A stretch of DNA of 16,413 nucleotides, taken from contig JAURXC010000326.1 in the NCBI GenBank assembly GCA_030654645.1, positions 1-16,413 on the forward strand. The letters are read 5' to 3'. The position numbers were made by a program, and so were the translations under genes. Below, in pieces: positions 1 to 6,628 of the stretch (position 1 is the first letter of the stretch; each line of letters begins with the position of its first letter). This DNA is from Deltaproteobacteria bacterium. GTDB taxonomy: Bacteria > Desulfobacterota > Desulfuromonadia > Geobacterales > Pseudopelobacteraceae. The notes below the pieces were generated by a model. The model saw nothing but the letters and a program-made list of their open reading frames with translations. It searched no databases and was not told where the DNA came from.

Positions 1-615
1 ACGGTAACGGTCAATGCGCCAACCGGTCAACCGTTGCAGGCCGAAAGCATCACCGCTGGGAACGACCGCTCAATGGTATCGATCGATCTGACCGGACAGG
101 CGCCCGGATTGTACGGGGTTACGGAGCAATACCCGGACGGACTCGAAACGGTCCCCTATTATTTTGATGCGGAGCTGCTGCAGGACGGCATCTTCGGGAT
201 GGTTGAAATAAGGATCGACAGCGGTTTCTATAACTTGCCGCCATCATTTACGATCAACTTCAATGCAAAGCAGGAAACGATCAAGTATTACCTGGTTGCC
301 AGTAACCACACCGCCAGCGAATTCAATCATCTGGCTGTCGTGGACAACGGTTTCTCCGAAGAGGGGCGTTCGCGGATAAACTTTACCAGAATTCCGTCGT
401 CCTCCTTCACCTCCGACGAGATTCCGTCGGGGATGATCGCAAAAACCGGGGACAGGGTGGTGCTCTTCAAATCGCAGACGGTTGTGACAAGACAGGAAAA
501 AGCGCGCAAGAAAATTCAGTTGAGCAGGAACGGCGATGTGCTGATCAAGCACCTGCCCCAACCGGGGGCGGACAAAACAAGCGGAGACATGATCATACAT
601 ATTTCCAGGCCTTAA
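1..615 (+). CDS. C-terminal part of a beta-rich eCIS-associated protein of unknown function (5' end outside window)
   Basis: The reading frame is open from base 1 and ends in TAA just before 616, so about 204 residues of the C-terminus are visible. The first internal ATG is at 34, but codons before it continue the same frame and the true start lies to the left. The visible part alternates short hydrophobic strands with turns (for example VSIDLTGQAPGLYGV and GIFGMVEIRIDSGFY), which suggests one or two beta-sandwich domains. No transmembrane segment or catalytic motif is seen. It lies immediately upstream of the sheath gene on the same strand. In related loci this place is often held by a DUF4255/Pvc16-type terminator protein or by an uncharacterised beta-rich protein, and I cannot tell which without the N-terminus. 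A structural role in the injection machine is inferred from position only. Confidence 0.8.
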   Translation, partial: TVTVNAPTGQPLQAESITAGNDRSMVSIDLTGQAPGLYGVTEQYPDGLETVPYYFDAELLQDGIFGMVEIRIDSGFYNLPPSFTINFNAKQETIKYYLVASNHTASEFNHLAVVDNGFSEEGRSRINFTRIPSSSFTSDEIPSGMIAKTGDRVVLFKSQTVVTRQEKARKKIQLSRNGDVLIKHLPQPGADKTSGDMIIHISRP

Positions 616-716
616 ACGGGAGAAACCTGAATCAATATATAGTCTTGCTGATATTTTTGTTCACAAATGTAACGACTCAAGTTGCAAGAGACTAAAACTG
701 TAAAGGAAGGAAGATT
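616..716 (+). promoter_or_regulatory. AT-rich leader upstream of the sheath gene; possible promoter region
   Basis: This 101-bp gap is clearly richer in A and T than the surrounding genes and is the longest repeat-free intergenic space in the window. A weak sigma70-like pair can be drawn (TTGCTG at 645-650 and TGTAAC at 668-673, 17 bp apart), but each box matches only part of the consensus. No GG-N10-GC sigma54 signature fits. A strong purine-rich ribosome binding site (AAGGAAGG, 703-710) lies six bases before the sheath ATG. A separate promoter here would make sense because the sheath is needed in large amounts, but the sequence does not prove it. Confidence 0.25.
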
Positions 717-2129
717 ATGCCAACCTACAAGACACCAGACGTGTATGTGGAAGAAATTTCGGTATTCCCCCCTTCGGTGGCGGAAGTGGAAACGGCCATT
801 CCGGCCTTCATCGGATACAGCGAATCCGCCCGGAAAAACGCCGACAACGACCTGATCCTCAAGCCGACCAAGATCTACTCTCTGAAGGACTTCGAGCGCT
901 ACTACGGTATTGCCGAGGATGATGCAATTGCGGTAACCGTTGCCGATGACGGCCAGGGCGGCTTCACGGTCGGCAGTTTCAGCGAGCCGTCCGTGAAATA
1001 CCTGCTCTACTACAGCGTCAAGATGTTCTTCGACAATGGCGGCGGACAGTGCTACATCGTCTCGGTCGGCGCCTACCGGTCGCCGGCGGTGATCGACCTG
1101 GCCGGCGACTCCTCCAGCGCCCCGGCCACCATGTACGGCCTGCAGGATGGCCTGGAAGCTGTCAAGCTGGAAGACGAGCCGACCCTGATCGTGATCCCGG
1201 AGGCGGTCCAGCTTTCCACCGCCGACTATACCACGCTGGTTCAGGCGGTGCTGCTGCAGTGCAATACGCTCCGCGACCGTTTCGCCATCTTCGATATCCG
1301 CGACGGCAACAGCGACCTGGACGCCACCGGACTGAGCAACAACCGCGGCTACTTCGGCAACAACTACCTGAAGTACGCCGCAGCCTATTACCCGTTCGTC
1401 AAGAGCACGATGAACTACTTCGTCAACAGCGCTGAAACCAACGTCGATGTGACCTATGGCGCCGATCCGGCGGCCGACCTGTCCACATTCAAAAACAGCA
1501 ATACCGCACTGTACAACTTCGTCAAAACCGTACTGAAAGACCATTTCATCACGCTGCCCCCCAGCGGCGCGGTGGCCGGAGTCTACGCCGCTACCGATAG
1601 CAACCGCGGCGTTTGGAAAGCTCCGGCCAACGTCAGCCTGGCGGGAGTGATCGAACCTGCCATAAAACTGGATAACGCCAGGCAGGACGGCTTGAACGTG
1701 GATGCCACCTCGGGAAAATCGATCAACGCGATCCGTTCCTTCATGGGCAAGGGCACCCTGGTCTGGGGGGCGCGCACGCTGGCCGGCAACGACAACGAGT
1801 GGCGCTACGTGCCGGTGCGACGGTTCTTCAACATGGTGGAAGAGTCGGTCAAGAAATCAACCTACTGGGCCGTGTTCGAACCCAACGACGCCAACACCTG
1901 GGTCAAGGTGCGCGGCATGATCGAGAACTACCTGACCCAGAAATGGCGCGAAGGCGCGCTGGCCGGCGCGACCCCCAAGGAAGCCTTCTTTGTCAGGTGC
2001 GGACTGGGCATCACGATGACTTCACAGGATATTCTTGAAGGGAGGATGAATGTGGAGATCGGCATGGCGGCGGTGCGGCCGGCCGAGTTCATCATCCTGA
2101 AATTCTCGCACAAGCTGCAGACGTCGTGA
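717..2129 (+). CDS. Contractile tail sheath protein (Afp2/Pvc2-like)
   Basis: This 470-residue protein is a phage-type tail sheath subunit that polymerises around the inner tube and contracts to drive it into a target. The N-terminus (PTYKTPDVYVEEISVFPPS, then VETAIPAFIGYSE) is the typical sheath opening, whose extended arm links neighbouring subunits. The C-terminal domain, about residues 350-470, carries the family signature: VRRFFNMVEESVKKS, then FVRCGLGITMTSQDILEGRM and EIGMAAVRPAEFIILKFSHK. The length is in the range usual for short eCIS sheaths. The ATG is preceded by a strong AAGGAAGG site at good spacing. Only one sheath gene is visible, whereas Afp and PVC carry several paralogues. 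A double-hairpin repeat follows and separates it from the tube genes. Confidence 0.97.
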   Translation: MPTYKTPDVYVEEISVFPPSVAEVETAIPAFIGYSESARKNADNDLILKPTKIYSLKDFERYYGIAEDDAIAVTVADDGQGGFTVGSFSEPSVKYLLYYSVKMFFDNGGGQCYIVSVGAYRSPAVIDLAGDSSSAPATMYGLQDGLEAVKLEDEPTLIVIPEAVQLSTADYTTLVQAVLLQCNTLRDRFAIFDIRDGNSDLDATGLSNNRGYFGNNYLKYAAAYYPFVKSTMNYFVNSAETNVDVTYGADPAADLSTFKNSNTALYNFVKTVLKDHFITLPPSGAVAGVYAATDSNRGVWKAPANVSLAGVIEPAIKLDNARQDGLNVDATSGKSINAIRSFMGKGTLVWGARTLAGNDNEWRYVPVRRFFNMVEESVKKSTYWAVFEPNDANTWVKVRGMIENYLTQKWREGALAGATPKEAFFVRCGLGITMTSQDILEGRMNVEIGMAAVRPAEFIILKFSHKLQTS

Positions 2130-2150
2130 TGCCATGGAATATCTAATGCC

Positions 2151-2232
2151 ACAACCCCTCTAAATCTCCCCTTATCAGGGGAGACTTCAAGGCCTCCCCC
2201 CTGACAAGGGGGGATTGAGGGGGGTTGGTTGT
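2151..2232. repeat. Double-hairpin palindromic intergenic repeat, copy 1
   Basis: The element has near-inverted ends (ACAACC at 2151 and GGTTGT at 2227-2232) and two internal hairpins. The first is TCTCCCC-TTATCA-GGGGAGA at 2165-2184 and the second is TCCCCCC-TGACAA-GGGGGGA at 2195-2214, each with a 7-bp stem and 6-nt loop. The same element occurs in the opposite orientation at 6071-6152. Aligned by hand without gaps, 2153-2230 matches the reverse complement of 6072-6149 at about 72 of 78 positions. Neither hairpin is followed by a T-run, so it does not look like a classical terminator. In a transcript it could act as an attenuator or RNA-stability element between the sheath and tube genes. 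It resembles REP/BIME-type or small non-autonomous elements. Confidence 0.85.
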
Positions 2233-2285
2233 AAAATCACAAGAAGCTATTTCATCACCCAAATACACACTAAAAGGATGACACC

Positions 2286-2720
2286 ATGGCCAAACAATAT
2301 CCTCTTCCATCTTTTCACTTCATTGTCGAATGGGGCGGCACACGCATCGGTTTTTCGGAGGTCGGCGGACTGACCCAGGAGAATCAGGCCATCGAATACC
2401 GTGATGGCTCCTTCCCGGAATATTCATCGATAAAAATGCCTGGACTCCGCAAATTCAGCAACATCTCGCTCAAGCGCGGCATCGTCAAAAGCGACAACGA
2501 ATTCTTCAAGTGGCTCAGCACCGTCAAGCTCAATACGGTGGAACGGCGCAACCTGGTTATCAGCCTGCTCAACGAGGAGCACCAGCCGGTGATGGTCTGG
2601 AAGGTGCAAAACGCCTTTCCGGTCAAGGTGGAAGGTCCGCAACTGAAGGCTTCGGCCAATGAAGTCGCGATCGAATCGATCGAAATTGCCCACGAAGGCC
2701 TCGAAGTACAGAATGACTGA
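2286..2720 (+). CDS. Inner tube protein, T4 gp19-like (Afp1/Pvc1-like)
   Basis: This 144-residue protein belongs to the conserved phage-tail tube family. It forms hexameric rings that stack into the inner tube inside the sheath. Family signs are the opening PLPSFHFIVEWGG followed by IGFSEVGGLTQE, the central ISLKRGIVKSDNEFFKW segment, and the ending LLNEEHQPVMVWKVQNAFP then ANEVAIESIEIAHEGLEV. The length is normal for the family. An AAAGGA site about eight bases upstream supports the ATG at 2286. The stop codon overlaps the start of the next tube gene (TGATG), suggesting coupled translation. It is probably the main tube subunit, since it matches the shorter Afp1-type pattern and the next gene matches the Afp5-type pattern. 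That assignment is an inference. Confidence 0.95.
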   Translation: MAKQYPLPSFHFIVEWGGTRIGFSEVGGLTQENQAIEYRDGSFPEYSSIKMPGLRKFSNISLKRGIVKSDNEFFKWLSTVKLNTVERRNLVISLLNEEHQPVMVWKVQNAFPVKVEGPQLKASANEVAIESIEIAHEGLEVQND

Positions 2721-3166
2721 TGGCTAATTACTACCCCCCCGTCAGTTTTCATTTCAAGGTCGAGGTGCTGGGACTGTCCCCCGTCAGCCACGATGTCCGC
2801 TTCACCGAGGTCAGCGGACTCTCGGTTGAGATGGGCACCGAAGAGGTGTCCGAGGGGGGCGAAAACCGCTTTATCCAGAAATACCCGACCCATGCCAAGT
2901 ACCCGGAACTGGTGCTGAAGCGCGGCCTGCTGCTGAACTCGGAGATCGTGAACTGGGTCAGGGAGTGCATCGAAGACTACAGGATCCAACCCAAAAATAT
3001 CGACATCAAGCTGTTAAACGAACAGCACCAGCCGCTGGTAACCTGGCATCTGGTCAACGCCTATCCGACCAAATGGTCGGTCAGCGACCTGAATGCCGCC
3101 AACAACGCGGTCTCGATCGAAACTCTGCAGCTGTATTATCAATATTTCACCGTGGACAAGGGCTGA
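2720..3166 (+). CDS. Second tube-type protein, probable tube initiator (Afp5/Pvc5-like)
   Basis: This 148-residue protein is a paralogue of the preceding tube protein. It shares the pattern SFHFKVEVLG, then VRFTEVSGL, ELVLKRGLLLNSEIVNW, LLNEQHQPLVTWHLVNAYP and NAVSIETLQLYYQYF. It has an inserted loop after the SGLSVEMGTEEVSEGGENRF region and the longer Tyr-rich end typical of Afp5-type proteins. In characterised machines these form the first ring joining the tube to the baseplate, a role assigned here from family knowledge. The ATG overlaps the stop of the upstream gene by one base, so translation is probably coupled. There is no strong independent ribosome binding site. Confidence 0.93.
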   Translation: MANYYPPVSFHFKVEVLGLSPVSHDVRFTEVSGLSVEMGTEEVSEGGENRFIQKYPTHAKYPELVLKRGLLLNSEIVNWVRECIEDYRIQPKNIDIKLLNEQHQPLVTWHLVNAYPTKWSVSDLNAANNAVSIETLQLYYQYFTVDKG

Positions 3167-3169
3167 CCC

Positions 3170-3337
3170 ATGCCGGTTATTATCGATGAAGTCATAATTT
3201 CGGTTGAAGTTTCCAACCAGGCCTCCGGCGGCGCCGCATCCGCTCCCGCTCCGTCGGCGAGTGATGACAAGCAGGTCATCATAGCCGAATGCGTGGAACG
3301 GGTGCTGGACATTCTCCGGCAGAAGAAGGAGCGCTGA
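3170..3337 (+). CDS. Small DUF5908-type eCIS protein (Afp6/Pvc6 position)
   Basis: This 55-residue gene fits exactly between the second tube gene (three bases upstream) and the LysM gene (three bases downstream). It begins MPVIIDEVIISVEVSN, has a flexible Gly/Ala/Ser/Pro linker at about residues 18-32, and ends with a helix ECVERVLDILRQKKER. That layout of a beta-strand head, a low-complexity linker and a basic C-terminal helix with a CV..VL.IL..KKER pattern is the DUF5908 pattern found in eCIS operons between tube and LysM genes. Its exact role is not established in my knowledge, but a small baseplate or assembly factor is plausible. The position, tight spacing and clean codon use make it very likely real despite its size. 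Confidence 0.87.
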   Translation: MPVIIDEVIISVEVSNQASGGAASAPAPSASDDKQVIIAECVERVLDILRQKKER

Positions 3338-3340
3338 ACC

Positions 3341-4009
3341 ATGGGCAGGCGGGGTACTTTGGAAAAACTGCTGATCAGGGCCTACGAGTCGCCCAGGTAT
3401 GCCGGGCAGCCGGTATCCGAGTTCACGGCCTTTGTCAACCCCAACGAGATCACGCTCTCCTACGAGATGGAATACGACAGCGCCCAGGGTTCGGGAACCA
3501 ACAACAGCCGGATGAACTTCAAAAAGATCAAGCCGGGCGACATGTCGCTGACCTTCTTCATCGACGGCACCGGGGCCAGCGGCCGGACGGCGGACGTGCA
3601 GCAGCAGGTGGAGCTGTTCCGGACCGTGACCGGCTATAACGGCAACATCCACCGCCCCAACTACCTCAAGGTTGTCTGGGGTACGCTGCAGGTCAAGCGC
3701 TGCGTCCTGAAGAGCGCCTCAATCGCCTACAAACTGTTCCAACCGGACGGTGTCCCCTTGCGGGCGGTGATTACCGCCAGCTTCACCGACAACTCGGACG
3801 ACCAGACCCGCGTGGCCATGTCGCAGGACCAATCCCCCGACCTGACCCATGTGCGCATGGTAAAGGCCGGGGATACCCTGCCGGCGCTGTGCCGGGAAAT
3901 CTACAATGATCCGTCCTGTTACCTGGAGGTGGCCCGCGCCAACCGGATCGACGATTTCCGCAACCTGACGCCAGGCGTCAGGATCATCTTTCCGCCAATG
4001 GAGAAATAG
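3341..4009 (+). CDS. LysM-domain baseplate/tube adaptor (Afp7/Pvc7-like; T4 gp53-like)
   Basis: This 222-residue protein has an N-terminal domain of about 165 residues (LEKLLIRAYESPRY, FTAFVNPNEITLSYEMEYD, LTFFIDGTGA, YLKVVWGTLQVKRCVLKSAS, RAVITASFTD). A C-terminal LysM domain follows at about residues 168-219, with VKAGDTLPALCREIYND, ARANRIDDF and LTPGVRIIFPP. In eCIS this family sits at the baseplate hub, joining the tube to the spike. LysM folds can bind peptidoglycan, but here, as in gp53, the domain is more likely a structural clamp. The start ATG lies three bases after the small upstream gene. The 3' end overlaps the probable ribosome binding site (GGAG, 4000-4003) of the spike gene. 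Confidence 0.93.
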   Translation: MGRRGTLEKLLIRAYESPRYAGQPVSEFTAFVNPNEITLSYEMEYDSAQGSGTNNSRMNFKKIKPGDMSLTFFIDGTGASGRTADVQQQVELFRTVTGYNGNIHRPNYLKVVWGTLQVKRCVLKSASIAYKLFQPDGVPLRAVITASFTDNSDDQTRVAMSQDQSPDLTHVRMVKAGDTLPALCREIYNDPSCYLEVARANRIDDFRNLTPGVRIIFPPMEK

Positions 4010-4011
4010 CC

Positions 4012-5754
4012 ATTCCAGAAGAACGGTCGATACCCATTCCCGCCGAACACCGCGAATTCACCGTCAAGGTGGATGGTGTTGCAATTGCGCGGGAGCATCA
4101 GCTGCTGGCCGTCAATGTCACCAAATCGGCCAACCGGATCTCCTCGGCCAGGATTGTGTACCTGGACGGCGCCGCAGCCTCCGGTGATTTCTCCCTGAGC
4201 AATTCCGACAGCTTTGTCCCCGGACAAGAGGTGGAAATCCTGGCCGGCACAACCGGCGACCCGGTCACGCTCTTCAAGGGGATCGCGATCCGCCAGAGCC
4301 TGAAAGTGTGCGACCATTGCGCGCCACAGCTGGTGGTGGAATGCCGGCACAAGGCGGTCAAGCTGACGGTCGGCCCAAAAAACGCCTACTTCTTCGACCG
4401 GAAGGACAGCGAAATCATCGAGAGCCTGCTGCGGAATGCCGGCCTGGAGGCGGAGGTGGAAAACACGGCCGTGATCCACAAGCAGCAGGTGCAGTACAGC
4501 TGCAGCGACTGGGACTTCCTGCTGATGAGGGCCGAAGCCAACGGCAAGCTGGTCTTCACCGCCGATGACAGGGTGATCGTCAAGAGCCCGGCAACCGGCG
4601 GCCAGGCGGTCTGCGAGCTGCGGTTCGGAGCGACGATCCTGGAGATGGATACCCAGATCGATGCGCGTCAGCAGTACAGCTCCGTGAAATCAGCCACCTG
4701 GGATGCGACGCAACAGGAACTGGTCGAGAAGGAGGCCGCCGATCCCGGCATCAATGGCCCCGGCAACCTGGGTTGTGACGAGTTGGCGGCGGTGGTTGGG
4801 CTTGACCATTACCACCTGCAGCATGCGGCTCTGGCCGGGGACGAGGCCCAGGCCTGGGCCGATGCCCGCTGGCTGAAATCACAGTTCAGCAGGGTCAACG
4901 GCCGCGTCAAGTGCGAGGGCATCGCCACGGTCAACCCGGGCGACACCGTCACGCTGGGGGGCATCGGCGAACGCTACAACGGAGATGTGTTCGTCAGCGG
5001 AGTCCGCCATGACTTCGACCTGGTACAGGGGTGGAAAACCAACCTCCAGTTCGGCAACCTGGACAGCTGTCTGGGGGAGGAGCAGCCGGTCTCAGCGCCC
5101 AAGGCCTCGGCGCTGCTGCCGGGGATCTGCGGCCTGCAGATCGGAGTCGTAACCGGCAACGAAGACCCGGATGGCGAGCACCGGGTACGGGTCAGGATGC
5201 CGCTGGTTGACCCGCAGGGGGATGGAACCTGGGCAAGGGTGGCGGCTATTGACGCCGGGGATCAGCGCGGCTTCTTCTTCCGGCCGGAGATCGGCGACGA
5301 GGTAGTGCTGGGGTTTTTAAATGACGATCCGCGCCAGGCGGTGCTGCTGGGCATGCTGCACAGCAGCGCCAAGGCCGCGCCGCTGCAGGGCTCGGACGAC
5401 AACCATGAGAAACTCTACCAGAGCCGCTCGCGGATGAAGCTCTACTTCAACGACGACACCAAGGTCATGCGCCTGGAAACTCCGGCGGGAAACATGATCA
5501 CGCTCAGCGAAGAGGACCAGGCCGTCAAAATCGTCGACCAGAACGGCAACAAGCTGGAGATGACCCCGGACGGCATCACCATCGAAAGCGACAAGGCCAT
5601 CACGCTCAAGGCCGGCACGGAGCTGAAACTGGAGTCGGGCAGCGCGCTGAACGTCAAAGGGGGCACGGAACTTAAACTGTCGGGAACCTCCGGGGCCGAG
5701 GTTTCCAGCAGCGGGGTGACCAAGGTCAAGGGGAGTCTTTTGCAGCTGAATTGA
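4012..5754 (+). CDS. VgrG/gp27-gp5-like central spike protein (Afp8/Pvc8-like); start codon unusual
   Basis: This protein forms the trimeric hub and spike under the tube. The N-terminal part, up to about residue 350, is a gp27/VgrG-like double barrel, including RHKAVKLTVGPKNAYF and DWDFLLMRAEANGKLVFT. An OB-fold gp5 domain follows (GICGLQIGVVTGN, then RVRVRMPLVDPQGDGTWARV and FRPEIGDEVVLGFLNDDP). Last comes a beta-helix needle with repeated GTELKL units. No ATG, GTG or TTG occurs in frame between the upstream stop and GTG at 4069. The codons from 4012 (IPEERSIPIPAEHREFTVKV) look coding and complete the first beta-strand. ATT at 4012 has GGAG (4000-4003) eight bases before it, whereas GTG 4069 has no clear ribosome site. 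I therefore give 4012; a caller limited to standard starts would give 4069 (561 residues). Confidence 0.93.
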   Translation: MPEERSIPIPAEHREFTVKVDGVAIAREHQLLAVNVTKSANRISSARIVYLDGAAASGDFSLSNSDSFVPGQEVEILAGTTGDPVTLFKGIAIRQSLKVCDHCAPQLVVECRHKAVKLTVGPKNAYFFDRKDSEIIESLLRNAGLEAEVENTAVIHKQQVQYSCSDWDFLLMRAEANGKLVFTADDRVIVKSPATGGQAVCELRFGATILEMDTQIDARQQYSSVKSATWDATQQELVEKEAADPGINGPGNLGCDELAAVVGLDHYHLQHAALAGDEAQAWADARWLKSQFSRVNGRVKCEGIATVNPGDTVTLGGIGERYNGDVFVSGVRHDFDLVQGWKTNLQFGNLDSCLGEEQPVSAPKASALLPGICGLQIGVVTGNEDPDGEHRVRVRMPLVDPQGDGTWARVAAIDAGDQRGFFFRPEIGDEVVLGFLNDDPRQAVLLGMLHSSAKAAPLQGSDDNHEKLYQSRSRMKLYFNDDTKVMRLETPAGNMITLSEEDQAVKIVDQNGNKLEMTPDGITIESDKAITLKAGTELKLESGSALNVKGGTELKLSGTSGAEVSSSGVTKVKGSLLQLN

Positions 5755-5791
5755 TTTTGAATGTGATCCGTAGAATTTTGAAAGGAACTTT

Positions 5792-6070
5792 ATGCCGGCT
5801 GCGGCACGGGTAGGAGACGTAACAAACCATGGCGGCACCATCGTCGGCCCGGGAGTGTCAACGGTGCTGATCGGCGGCATGCCGGCCGCGGTGGCGGGCG
5901 ACAGCCACGTCTGTTCGCTCCCCCCCAGCGGGCATCAGCCGACCGCCAGCGTTTTCCCGGCCGGCAGCGCGACGGAGCTGATCGGCGGCATGCCGGCGTT
6001 GCGAACGACAGACGCCTGCATCTGCGGCGCAATGGCGGCGGTCGGTGAACCGACCGTGATTATTAACTGA
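5792..6070 (+). CDS. PAAR-domain spike-tip protein (Afp10/Pvc10-like)
   Basis: This 92-residue protein is almost entirely one PAAR domain. The domain caps the beta-helical spike with a sharp, metal-stabilised cone. It starts PAAARVGDVTNHGG, close to the Pro-Ala-Ala-Arg motif of the family name. Candidate metal ligands are H13, H39, C41, H48, C76 and C78. The half containing VLIGGMPAAVAGDSHVC is echoed by ELIGGMPALRTTDACIC, consistent with the internal pseudo-symmetry of PAAR cones. The DNA carries the matching 21-bp direct repeat at 5866-5886 and 5977-5997. AAAGGA upstream supports the ATG. There is no C-terminal extension, so no toxin is fused. It directly follows the spike gene, its structural partner. 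Confidence 0.96.
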   Translation: MPAAARVGDVTNHGGTIVGPGVSTVLIGGMPAAVAGDSHVCSLPPSGHQPTASVFPAGSATELIGGMPALRTTDACICGAMAAVGEPTVIIN

Positions 6071-6152
6071 AAACCAACCCCCCTCAATCCCCCCTTATCA
6101 GGGGGGAAGCCTTTAAGCCTCCCCTGATAAGGGGAGGTTTGGAGGGGTTAAA
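6071..6152. repeat. Double-hairpin palindromic intergenic repeat, copy 2 (inverted relative to copy 1)
   Basis: This element starts directly after the PAAR stop codon and fills most of the gap to the gp25-like gene. Its two hairpins are TCCCCCC-TTATCA-GGGGGGA at 6088-6107 and CCTCCCC-TGATAA-GGGGAGG at 6118-6137, with 7-bp stems and 6-nt loops. The two loops are reverse complements of each other, so the whole unit is close to symmetric. It is the same family as 2151-2232 but lies in the opposite orientation. There is no T-run behind either stem. Possible roles are transcript stabilisation or attenuation, or simply a mobile palindrome that settled in gaps that tolerate insertion. Confidence 0.85.
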
Positions 6153-6169
6153 ATAAACGGGCTATAATC

Positions 6170-6628
6170 ATGAACAACAACGCAACAGACAACCCGCAGA
6201 CCTCGTTCCTCGGCAGCGGCTGGAGCTTTCCTCCCCGTTTCGTTCGCGAAACCGGCCAAGTGCTGATGACCTCGGACGAGGACGACATCCGCGCCAGCCT
6301 GGAGATCCTGCTGGGAACCGCTGCCGGCGAGCGTTTCCTGAATCCGGAATACGGCCTAGACCTGCACGAAATGTTGTTCGAACCGCTCGGCACCACGATG
6401 AAGACCTTCCTTGAGGACCGGGTCAGGACCTCCATCCTGGTCCATGAGCCACGCATCAACCTGCTCTCGCTGAAACTGGACACGACGGCCCAGTACGAAG
6501 GGAAGATCACACTGATTCTGGATTATCAAATTCGGGCCACCAACTCGCGCTACAACCTGGTCTATCCGTTCTATGTCTCGGACGGCAACGAGATGCGCAG
6601 CACCGTTGAAACCATAACCGGCAATTAG
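6170..6628 (+). CDS. GPW/gp25-like baseplate wedge protein (Afp9/Pvc9-like)
   Basis: This 152-residue protein is a gp25-type wedge subunit, the family that binds the first sheath ring to the baseplate and is conserved in phage tails, T6SS (TssE) and eCIS. Signature elements are GWSFPPRF (residues 17-24), DEDDIRASLEILLGTAAGERFLNPEYG with the GER triplet at 53-55, and the family's EPR triplet at 93-95 (VHEPRINLL). The C-terminus forms the expected strands (KITLILDYQIRAT, NLVYPFYV). The length is typical for eCIS members. It comes after the PAAR gene here, whereas in Afp and PVC the gp25-like gene precedes PAAR. Repeat elements lie on both sides, so it is probably a less tightly coupled translational unit than its neighbours. 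Confidence 0.96.
   Translation: MNNNATDNPQTSFLGSGWSFPPRFVRETGQVLMTSDEDDIRASLEILLGTAAGERFLNPEYGLDLHEMLFEPLGTTMKTFLEDRVRTSILVHEPRINLLSLKLDTTAQYEGKITLILDYQIRATNSRYNLVYPFYVSDGNEMRSTVETITGN

Noticed and set aside
671..690. Possible sigma54 promoter around TTGCA at 682-686
   Set aside because: The GG dinucleotide required ten bases upstream of the GC is absent.
612..1544. 310-residue minus-strand open frame over the sheath gene
   Set aside because: The sheath is unmistakable on the plus strand, and the reverse frame runs through the leader with no ribosome site or recognisable domain.
2165..2214. The hairpins as rho-independent terminators
   Set aside because: The stems are strong but no T-run follows on either strand, and essential downstream baseplate genes would be cut off. 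The repeated, symmetric unit fits a dispersed palindrome better.
3846..4009. LysM domain as evidence of a peptidoglycan hydrolase
   Set aside because: No catalytic domain accompanies it. In this operon position LysM is a structural part of the baseplate hub.
5866..5997. 21-bp direct repeat inside the PAAR gene as a recombination or mobile-element signature
   Set aside because: It encodes the repeated L-I-G-G-M-P unit of the PAAR fold and is explained by the protein's internal symmetry.
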